Source: Pseudonocardiales bacterium
GTDB taxonomy: Bacteria; Actinomycetota; Actinomycetes; Mycobacteriales; Pseudonocardiaceae
Assembly (NCBI GenBank): GCA_013695005.1
Contig: JACDBJ010000181.1
Coordinates: forward strand, 1-6,792
Direction of reading: 5' to 3'
DNA: 6,792 nt
The position numbers and the translations under genes were made by a program. Positions within the stretch are counted from its first letter, which is position 1, and each line of letters starts with the position of its first letter. This document shows, one piece after another, positions 1 through 4,641 of this stretch. Below the pieces are notes generated by a model. The model ran no database searches. It was not told the DNA's origin and saw only the letters and a program-made list of their open reading frames with translations.

Positions 1-970
1 ACTCGGCTGCCGCGGCGGACGGGTCGAACCCGGGCGGGCTGTCCTTGAGTGCGAGGCCGAGCCCGATCAGCTTCATCTTGACCTCGTCGATCGACTTGGC
101 CCCGAAGTTGCGGATGTCGAGCAGGTCCGCCTCGCTGCGTCCCACCAGCTCGCCGACGGTGTGGATGCCCTCGCGCTTGAGGCAGTTGTACGAGCGAACG
201 GTGAGGTCCAGCTCCTCGATCGGCATCGCGAACGCCGCGATGGTGTCGGCCTCCTGCGGCGACGGGCCGATCTCGATGCCCTCGGCGTCGACGTTCAGCT
301 CGCGGGCCAGCCCGAACAACTCGACCAGGGTCTTACCGGCCGAGGCCAGCGCGTCCCGTGGGGTCATCGACGGCTTGGTCTCGACGTCGAGCACCAGCTT
401 GTCGAAGTCGGTGCGCTGCTCGACGCGGGTGGCCTCGACCTTGTAGGTCACCTTGAGCACCGGTGAGTAGATCGAGTCGACCGGGATGCGGCCGATCTCC
501 GCGCCGCTGGCCTTGTTCTGCACCGCGGGCACGTAGCCGCGGCCGCGCTCGACCACCAGCTCGACCTCGAGCTTGCCCTTGTCGTTGAGGGTGGCGACGT
601 GCAGGTCCGGGTTGTGCACGGTGACGCCGGCCGGCGGCACGATGTCGCCGGCGGTCACGGTTCCGGGGCCCTGCTTGCGCAGGTACATGGTCACCGGCTC
701 GTCCTCCTCGGAGCTGATCACGAGCTCCTTGAGGTTGAGGATGATGTCGGTGACGTCTTCCTTGACGCCGGGCACCGTTGTGAACTCGTGCAGCACGCTG
801 TCGATGCGGATGCTGGTCACGGCCGCGCCGGGGATCGACGACAGCAGGGTGCGGCGCAGGGAGTTGCCGAGGGTGTAGCCGAAGCCGGGCTCGAGCGGCT
901 CGATGACGAACCGGGAGCGGGTGTCCTCGACGGTGTCCTCGGACAGGGTGGGTCGCTGAGAGATAAGCAC
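1..970 (-). CDS. rpoA: DNA-directed RNA polymerase alpha subunit (3'-truncated by window edge)
   Basis: Alpha subunit of RNA polymerase. Its N-terminal domain dimerises and nucleates beta/beta' assembly; its C-terminal domain contacts UP elements and activators. 323 codons are visible from a GTG at 970, and the frame runs open through base 1, so roughly 20-30 C-terminal residues and the stop are missing compared with actinobacterial homologues of about 350 aa. The N-terminus reads [12 protein letters not shown], followed by [20 protein letters not shown] (about 21-40), the conserved alpha-NTD dimerisation region. The CTD begins near 255 with [15 protein letters not shown]259 aligns with the E. 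coli DNA-contacting R265. [11 protein letters not shown] (288-298) is the second helix-hairpin-helix signature. The GTG start is chosen because homologues start MLISQRPTL and a strong GGAGGAGG lies 8 nt upstream. It is the last gene visible of the ribosomal block, 91 nt after rpsD. The identification is very secure. Confidence 0.98.
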   Translation of the reverse strand, partial: MLISQRPTLSEDTVEDTRSRFVIEPLEPGFGYTLGNSLRRTLLSSIPGAAVTSIRIDSVLHEFTTVPGVKEDVTDIILNLKELVISSEEDEPVTMYLRKQGPGTVTAGDIVPPAGVTVHNPDLHVATLNDKGKLEVELVVERGRGYVPAVQNKASGAEIGRIPVDSIYSPVLKVTYKVEATRVEQRTDFDKLVLDVETKPSMTPRDALASAGKTLVELFGLARELNVDAEGIEIGPSPQEADTIAAFAMPIEELDLTVRSYNCLKREGIHTVGELVGRSEADLLDIRNFGAKSIDEVKMKLIGLGLALKDSPPGFDPSAAAAE

Positions 971-978
971 TGCTTGTT

Positions 979-986
979 CCTCCTCC
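979..986 (-). promoter_or_regulatory. rpoA ribosome binding site (GGAGGAGG)
   Basis: On the minus strand GGAGGAGG ends 8 nt before the GTG at 970. It decides the rpoA start, because the codon alone is a weak GTG and other in-frame choices would break the conserved LISQRPTL N-terminus. Confidence 0.85.
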
Positions 987-989
987 GTA

Positions 990-1015
990 CCCGGCATCCG
1001 CCATATGACGCCGGG
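990..1015 (-). promoter_or_regulatory. Hairpin directly upstream of rpoA Shine-Dalgarno
   Basis: In the 91-nt rpsD-rpoA spacer, minus-strand CCCGGCGT pairs with ATGCCGGG (six perfect GC-rich pairs, one G-U, one A-U) around a 10-nt loop that contains the palindrome CATATG. The stem ends only 3 nt before GGAGGAGG. It could be an RNA processing or stability element, a weak attenuator, or a structure tuning rpoA translation. It has no U-tract, so a classical intrinsic terminator is unlikely. The pairing is directly visible; the function is inferred. Confidence 0.45.
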
Positions 1016-1061
1016 GCACTGCCACCCGCCGCACTCCCTTCGCGCGGCGAGGTCCGAGCCG

Positions 1062-1667
1062 CTACTTGGAGTAGAGCTCGACGATCAGTTGCTCGTTGAC
1101 CTGGGTGTCGATCTGGGCCCGCTCGGGCAGCTGGTGCACCAGGATGCGCAAGCTGTCCGGAACGACCTGCAGCCACGCCGGAACCGGCCGCTCGCCCTGG
1201 GTCTCCCGCGCGATGATGAACGGGTCGGTATTGATCGACTTCGGACGGATGTCGATGATGTCGTACTGCTGGACGCGGTAGCTGGGGATGTCAACCTTCT
1301 TGCCGTTGACCAGGAAGTGCGCGTGGTTCACCAGCTGGCGGGCCATCCGGCGGGTGCGGGCGATGCCCGCGCGGTAGACGACGTTGTCCAGCCGGGACTC
1401 GAGGATCTGCAGCAGGTTGTCGCCGGTCTTGCCCTGGCGACGAACCGCCTCGGCGTAGTAGCGGCGGAACTGCTTCTCCAGCACGCCGTAGCCGAAACGG
1501 GCCTTCTGCTTCTCCTGCGTCTGCAGCAGGTACTCCGTCTCCTTGATCCGGATCCGGCCGTGCTGGCCGGGCGGGTAGGGACGGCGCTCGAACGCCTGGT
1601 CGCCGCCGACGAGGTCGACCTTGAGCCGGCGGGACTTGCGGGTCATGGGTCCGGTGTAGCGAGCCAT
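1062..1667 (-). CDS. rpsD: 30S ribosomal protein S4 (zinc-free type)
   Basis: Primary 16S rRNA-binding protein of the small subunit, which nucleates assembly of the 30S body; in E. coli it also represses its own operon. It has 201 aa, full length for the family. The N-terminal half carries [13 protein letters not shown] (26-38), typical of bacterial S4. The S4 RNA-binding domain follows at about 91-155 ([20 protein letters not shown], then [15 protein letters not shown]), and the C-terminus [10 protein letters not shown] is diagnostic. There is no cysteine anywhere, so this is the C-minus form without the N-terminal zinc knuckle. The ATG at 1667 is preceded by GGAGG at 1676-1680, which abuts the rpsK stop codon with a 13-nt spacer, implying close coupling to rpsK. 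It resembles mycobacterial S4 rather than the divergent Streptomyces form, by recall. Confidence 0.98.
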   Translation of the reverse strand: MARYTGPMTRKSRRLKVDLVGGDQAFERRPYPPGQHGRIRIKETEYLLQTQEKQKARFGYGVLEKQFRRYYAEAVRRQGKTGDNLLQILESRLDNVVYRAGIARTRRMARQLVNHAHFLVNGKKVDIPSYRVQQYDIIDIRPKSINTDPFIIARETQGERPVPAWLQVVPDSLRILVHQLPERAQIDTQVNEQLIVELYSK

Positions 1668-1680
1668 CTGCGTGTCCTCC

Positions 1681-2082
1681 CTAGACCCGGCGCCGCTTGG
1701 GCGGACGGCAGCCGTTGTGCGGCTGCGGGGTGACGTCGGAGATCGTCCCGACCTCCAGGCCCGCTGCCTGCAGCGAGCGGATGGCGGTCTCGCGGCCCGA
1801 GCCGGGGCCCTTGACGAACACGTCGACCTTCTTCATGCCGTGCTCCTGCGCCTTGCGTGCGGCGCTCTCCGCCGCCATCTGGGCGGCGAACGGCGTCGAC
1901 TTGCGCGAGCCCTTGAAGCCGACGTGGCCGGCCGAGGTCCAGGCGATCACCGCACCCGTTGGGTCGGTGATGGAGACGATCGTGTTGTTGAAGGTGCTCT
2001 TGATGTGCGCGTGTCCGTGCGCGATGTTCTTCTTTTCCTTGCGACGGACCTTCTTCGTGCCGGTACGTGCCTTGGGTGGCAT
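1681..2082 (-). CDS. rpsK: 30S ribosomal protein S11
   Basis: Small-subunit platform protein that binds 16S rRNA and lies near the mRNA exit at the Shine-Dalgarno helix. It has 133 aa, normal for actinobacteria. Motifs seen are the lysine/arginine-rich N-terminal tail (1-18), [16 protein letters not shown] (25-40), and the C-terminal [12 protein letters not shown] (121-132). In that motif the Asn-Gly pair (N123-G124) corresponds to the site known to form isoaspartate in E. coli S11. The ATG start shares its A with the last base of the rpsM stop (TAATG). There is no strong Shine-Dalgarno in front of it, only a weak AAGAAG, so translation is probably coupled to termination of rpsM. It ends in TAG immediately followed by the rpsD ribosome binding site. 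Confidence 0.98.
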   Translation of the reverse strand: MPPKARTGTKKVRRKEKKNIAHGHAHIKSTFNNTIVSITDPTGAVIAWTSAGHVGFKGSRKSTPFAAQMAAESAARKAQEHGMKKVDVFVKGPGSGRETAIRSLQAAGLEVGTISDVTPQPHNGCRPPKRRRV

Positions 2083-2462
2083 TACTTCTTACCCGCCTTC
2101 TTCTTGCCGGCGACCGTGCGGCGCGGGCCCTTGCGGGTGCGCGCGTTGGTCTTGGTCCGCTGACCGCGGACCGGGAGCCCCCGGCGATGACGGATGCCCT
2201 GGTAGCAGCCAATCTCGATCTTCCGGCGGATGTCTGCCTGGACCTCGCGGCGCAGGTCACCCTCGATCTGGTAGTGCTCCTCGATCCACTCGCGGAGCTT
2301 GATGAGGTCGTCGTCGGACAGGTCGCGCGAGCGCATGTCCGGGTTCACGTCGGTGCCCGCCAGGGTCTCCCTGGAGCGGGTACGGCCGATGCCGTAGATG
2401 TAGGTCAGCGCGATCTCCATCCGCTTCTCGCGGGGAAGGTCGACGCCTGCAAGTCTTGCCAT
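2082..2462 (-). CDS. rpsM: 30S ribosomal protein S13
   Basis: Small-subunit head protein that contacts the 50S subunit (bridges B1a/B1b) and the P-site tRNA through its C-terminal tail. It has 126 aa, full length. Visible signatures are [21 protein letters not shown] at the N-terminus, YGIGRTRS (23-30), and [24 protein letters not shown] (89-112), the family signature. The tail is very lysine-rich (GKKKAGKK). The ATG at 2462 is preceded by AGAGGAG (2474-2480) with a spacer of about 11 nt, somewhat long. It follows rpmJ after an unusually long 150-nt gap containing a perfect hairpin, and overlaps rpsK by one base. In E. coli this is the first gene of the alpha operon, with the S4 repressor site in its leader. 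Confidence 0.98.
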   Translation of the reverse strand: MARLAGVDLPREKRMEIALTYIYGIGRTRSRETLAGTDVNPDMRSRDLSDDDLIKLREWIEEHYQIEGDLRREVQADIRRKIEIGCYQGIRHRRGLPVRGQRTKTNARTRKGPRRTVAGKKKAGKK

Positions 2463-2612
2463 GCGGCGCGTGTCTCCTCTGGTTGCTCGTCCAGGTCTTG
2501 CTCCCCGCCCGTCCCGGACTCACCGCATTCCGGGCCCCGGCCTGGATTCCGGGGGTAGTACTCGACCCGCGTGGTCGAGCAGGCGCGAGGACGCCTTCTC
2601 TGGTGTAGCTGC
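2463..2612 (-). promoter_or_regulatory. Long rpmJ-rpsM leader with structured repeats
   Basis: This 150-nt non-coding gap stands out in an operon where two of the other spacers are 13 nt and one gene pair overlaps. It holds a perfect 7-bp inverted repeat (2561-2567 with 2573-2579), two direct copies of ATTCCGGG on the plus strand (2527-2534 and 2546-2553, period 19) around a GC-rich dyad, and the rpsM ribosome binding site. It may be an internal promoter region, a control leader for rpsM-rpsK-rpsD-rpoA, or both. No clear -10 box is seen. Confidence 0.45.
2561..2579 (-). promoter_or_regulatory. Perfect 7-bp hairpin in rpsM leader
   Basis: CTCGACC, a 5-nt loop, then GGTCGAG; on the minus strand the loop is ACGCG. 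There is no following U-run, so a simple intrinsic terminator is unlikely. By position it could help form a ribosomal-protein-binding leader structure, or an operator dyad if a promoter lies here. Confidence 0.5.
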
Positions 2613-2726
2613 TCAGCCCTGGCGCTGCTTGTGGCGCAGGTTCTCGCAGATCACCATGACCCGACCGTGGCGGCGGATCACCTTGCACTTGTCGCAGATC
2701 TTCTTGACGCTCGGTTGGACCTTCAC
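2613..2726 (-). CDS. rpmJ: 50S ribosomal protein L36 (zinc-ribbon form)
   Basis: Smallest large-subunit protein, which stabilises 23S rRNA tertiary contacts. It has 37 aa, the normal length. The product starts [14 protein letters not shown] and keeps the zinc ligands C11, C14, C27 and H32 (CxxC...CENLRH), so it is the zinc-binding C-plus form. Actinobacteria often also carry a zinc-free paralogue elsewhere for zinc starvation; none is in this window. The GTG start at 2726 is set by family length and by MKV; the longer open frame upstream overlaps infA and is not real. A weak GAGG overlapping the infA stop codon lies about 11 nt upstream. There are 13 nt between infA and this gene, so it is co-transcribed. 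Confidence 0.97.
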   Translation of the reverse strand: MKVQPSVKKICDKCKVIRRHGRVMVICENLRHKQRQG

Positions 2727-2739
2727 TGGACGTCTCGCC

Positions 2740-2961
2740 TCACTTGTACCGGTACACGATGCGGCCGCGAGACAGGTCGTAGGGCGACAGCTCGACGACC
2801 ACTCGGTCCTCGGGCAGGATCCGGATGTAGTGCTGGCGCATCTTGCCGCTGATGTGCGCCAGCACCCGGTGCCCGTTCTCCAGCTCAACGCGAAACATTG
2901 CGTTGGGCAGTGGTTCGACGACCCGGCCTTCGACCTCGATCGCCCCGTCCTTCTTGGCCAT
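2740..2961 (-). CDS. infA: Translation initiation factor IF-1
   Basis: IF-1 occupies the ribosomal A site during initiation and cooperates with IF-2 and IF-3. It has 73 aa, the usual size, forming a single OB-fold (S1-like) domain. The protein reads [20 protein letters not shown] at the start, [20 protein letters not shown] in the middle, and [16 protein letters not shown] at the end, almost residue for residue like mycobacterial IF-1. The ATG at 2961 follows GGAGG (2964-2968) with only 2 nt between, a short spacing, but the start is fixed by conservation. It is the first gene of the visible block. The region upstream holds a divergent glycosyltransferase gene, not map or adk as in many actinobacteria. 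The candidate promoter is about 100 nt upstream. Confidence 0.98.
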   Translation of the reverse strand: MAKKDGAIEVEGRVVEPLPNAMFRVELENGHRVLAHISGKMRQHYIRILPEDRVVVELSPYDLSRGRIVYRYK

Positions 2962-3063
2962 GTCCTCCGCGTTTCGTGATCTTGATTTCAGCCGCTGCGC
3001 GCGCGACGACGCACGGGTCAGTGGTGCGGGAGGCACGACAGAACCGGCGCAGCGATCGCACAG

Positions 3064-3100
3064 AAAGACCAGTGTACGGCGCGGGAAACACGGCGCGCAC
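3064..3100 (-). promoter_or_regulatory. Candidate infA operon promoter
   Basis: On the minus strand TACACT (3071-3076) fits the actinobacterial TANNNT -10 box in an otherwise GC-rich stretch, which would give a start near 3064 and a leader of about 100 nt. No good TTGACA-like -35 is seen at 17-18 nt, as is common in actinobacteria. A second weaker option is TACACC about 34 nt further upstream. This is inference from a hexamer only. Confidence 0.35.
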
Positions 3101-3120
3101 ATCGGGTGTAACGCGCGCAC
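3093..3120 (+). repeat. 8-bp direct repeat, 20-bp period, upstream of infA
   Basis: GCGCGCAC occurs at 3093-3100 and again at 3113-3120, separated by 12 bp (ATCGGGTGTAAC). The 20-bp period puts both copies on the same DNA face, about two helical turns apart. The proximal copy falls where the -35 region of the proposed infA promoter would be. It could be a tandem operator, or chance within a GC-rich stretch. Confidence 0.45.
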
Positions 3121-3192
3121 CAGGCACCTTCTTCCCGGAGCTGAACCCCGGCTTGCGCGCCGTGGCCGGGCTGCCGTCCGGGCGGGTGCCTG
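3121..3192. promoter_or_regulatory. Three-tier nested inverted repeat (extended stem-loop)
   Basis: Three nested perfect arms share one axis: CAGGCACC (3121-3128) with GGTGCCTG (3185-3192); CCCGGA (3134-3139) with TCCGGG (3177-3182); CCCGGC (3147-3152) with GCCGGG (3165-3170). They enclose a 12-nt loop with small internal loops between the arms, giving 20 paired bases over 72 nt. It abuts the direct repeat at its left end. No open frame here looks coding. It may be a structured leader, a small RNA, or a protein-binding dyad between divergent genes. The pairing is directly visible; the role is unknown. Confidence 0.55.
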
Positions 3193-3432
3193 CTCAGTCA
3201 TGTCCCGATCGTCGTCGGAGGTTCACCCGGATTTCGGTTAGTCGGCCTGGTGAAGCGTGTTCTCTGACGACGGTGGCGTTGGTGGTGACCGCCCGGACGA
3301 GCCGACCGGGGGCAGGGCGCGTCCAACCACGGTCGGCGGTCCCGACGATCATCCAGCGGCACTCGGCGTGACCGCGCCTCTGACCGATCCCGCGCCGCCG
3401 GCAGCCACGCAGCAGCTGAGAGGAAGCCTGCC
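3193..3432 (+). promoter_or_regulatory. Probable glycosyltransferase promoter/leader region
   Basis: No convincing gene is seen here. Short open frames on either strand lack ribosome binding sites and have low-complexity, frame-shadow compositions. An 8-bp perfect inverted repeat sits at 3301-3308 and 3330-3337. GAGAGGA (3418-3424) is the ribosome binding site of the gene at 3433. I cannot identify a confident -10 box on the plus strand. Confidence 0.4.
3301..3337 (+). promoter_or_regulatory. 8-bp inverted repeat upstream of the plus-strand glycosyltransferase
   Basis: GCCGACCG (3301-3308) and CGGTCGGC (3330-3337) are perfect reverse complements 21 nt apart. They lie about 95 nt before the GTG start. 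This could be a leader hairpin or a widely spaced operator; there is no U-tract. Confidence 0.4.
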
Positions 3433-4602
3433 GTGAAGTCGCTGCGGATCTTGATTGGCGTCGACACGTACTCGCCCGACGTCAACGGCGCTGCGCGCTT
3501 CGCCGAGCGGCTCGCCACCGGACTCGCCAGGCGCGGCCACGATGTGCACGTCGTGGCAGCCTCACCCAGCGGGCCGCCCGGAACCGAGCAGTGGGACGGC
3601 GTCACCGTGCACAGGGTCCGCTCGCACCGGTACCCGATGCACGCCTCTATCCAGATCACCATGCCGTGGGAGGCCGGGCCCGCCACCGCGGCGCTGGTGG
3701 AGGAACTCGACCCGGACGTCGTGCACGTCCAGGCGCACTTCGTCGTCGGCCGCGGCCTGGTCAACGCCGCCCACCGCACCGGCCGGCCGCTGATCGCGAC
3801 AAACCACTTCATGCCCGAGAACCTGTCCGCGTACGTGCCGGTTCCCCGCTTTCTTCGCCGGGCCGTTGCGGCGTGGGCGTGGCGGGACCTTGGCCGGGTG
3901 TTCGGAAAGGCCGGGGTCGTCACCGCGCCCACGCCGCGAGCGGTGGAGCTGCTCGTCGCCGCCGGGTTGCCGAATGCGATCCCGGTGTCCTGCGGCATCG
4001 ACGCCGAGCGCTACCACGCCGCCGAGTCCGGTGTCCCGACCGTGCTGTTCGTCGGTCGCCTGGACCAGGAGAAGCGCGTTGACGAGCTCATCCGTGCTTT
4101 CGCTGCGCTGCCCGTCGGGCTGCCCGGCGATTTGGAGATCGTCGGCGACGGTGCACGCAGAGGCGATTGGTCCGCGCTGGCCGAGGAACTCGGCCTGAGC
4201 GAACGCGTGCGGTTCCGCGGCTTCGTGACCGAGGAAGAGCTGGTCGACACCTACGCCCGCGCTGCGGTGTTCGTGATGCCCGGGATCGCGGAACTGCAGA
4301 GCATGGCCACGCTGGAGGCGATGGCCGCAGGCACACCTGTGGTCGCCGCCAAGGCGATGGCGCTGCCTCACCTGGTGCGTCCCGGCCACAACGGCTGGCT
4401 CTACCCCCCGGGAGACGTCGCAGAGCTCGCCAGCGGACTCGCCGTGCTGCTCGCCGAACCCGCGCTGCGCCGACAGATGGGCGCGGCCAGCCGGACGATG
4501 GCGACCGAGCACGCCATCGGCACGACGCTCGCGAGGTTCGAGGGGATCTACTACCGAGAGATCGACCGCGCGCGCCGAGTGCCACTGCCGACCGCGGCCT
4601 GA
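3433..4602 (+). CDS. GT-B glycosyltransferase, family 4
   Basis: Predicted retaining, nucleotide-sugar-dependent glycosyltransferase of 389 aa, a normal GT4 length, cytosolic or peripheral at the membrane. The N-terminal Rossmann domain starts MKSLRILIGVDTYSPDVNGA, with the glycine-rich acceptor-side loop, then HVQAHFVVGRG (98-108) and TNHFMPEN (123-130). The C-terminal domain carries FVGRLDQEKRVDEL (206-219), with R209 and K214 expected to contact the donor diphosphate, GDGARR (238-243), and the E-x7-E motif from E287 (ELQS) to E295 in LEAMAAGTPVVAA. The combination NHFMPEN plus AELQSMATLEAMAAG recalls GT4 enzymes that glycosylate diacylglycerol or phosphatidylinositol. The exact acceptor is not readable. 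The GTG start is supported by GAGAGGA about 8 nt upstream and the MKSLRILIGVDTYSP opening. No signal peptide or membrane helix is seen. It is divergent from infA and convergent with the next gene, one base apart. Confidence 0.93.
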   Translation: MKSLRILIGVDTYSPDVNGAARFAERLATGLARRGHDVHVVAASPSGPPGTEQWDGVTVHRVRSHRYPMHASIQITMPWEAGPATAALVEELDPDVVHVQAHFVVGRGLVNAAHRTGRPLIATNHFMPENLSAYVPVPRFLRRAVAAWAWRDLGRVFGKAGVVTAPTPRAVELLVAAGLPNAIPVSCGIDAERYHAAESGVPTVLFVGRLDQEKRVDELIRAFAALPVGLPGDLEIVGDGARRGDWSALAEELGLSERVRFRGFVTEEELVDTYARAAVFVMPGIAELQSMATLEAMAAGTPVVAAKAMALPHLVRPGHNGWLYPPGDVAELASGLAVLLAEPALRRQMGAASRTMATEHAIGTTLARFEGIYYREIDRARRVPLPTAA

Positions 4603-4641
4603 CCTACCGACGCCGCCTGACGAGCCGGCGCCCGCGGCCTG
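4592..4641 (+). repeat. 10-bp direct repeat across the convergent gene ends
   Basis: CCGCGGCCTG occurs at 4592-4601 (last codons and stop of the plus-strand glycosyltransferase) and at 4632-4641 (inside the 3' end of the minus-strand one), with a 40-bp period. It is possibly a small local duplication; chance is also possible in DNA this GC-rich. Confidence 0.4.

Noticed and set aside
333..1034. 233-codon minus-strand frame overlapping rpoA
   Set aside because: It is in a different frame from rpoA, with a low-complexity arginine/histidine-rich product; RpoA itself is unmistakable.
2530..2540. GC-rich dyad CCGGGCCCCGG as a terminator or operator
   Set aside because: The arms are separated by one base, too close to fold as RNA, and such dyads are common at this GC content; it is only mentioned as part of the rpsM leader.
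2727..2888. Longer rpmJ frame starting inside infA
   Set aside because: L36 is 37 aa across bacteria; the upstream residues are an out-of-frame reading of infA.
2962..3201. Longer infA open to an upstream ATG near 3201
   Set aside because: IF-1 is nearly invariant from [10 protein letters not shown]; the extra sequence has no homologous appearance and would erase the promoter region.
3200..3241. Tiny plus-strand ORF of 13 codons beginning MSRSSSEV in the glycosyltransferase upstream region
   Set aside because: There is no Shine-Dalgarno before its ATG and no sign of a leader-peptide pattern such as repeated regulatory codons.
2898..3371. 157-codon plus-strand frame across the divergent spacer
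   Set aside because: It overlaps the 5' end of infA on the opposite strand, has no ribosome binding site, and shows arginine/proline-biased composition with no recognisable motif.
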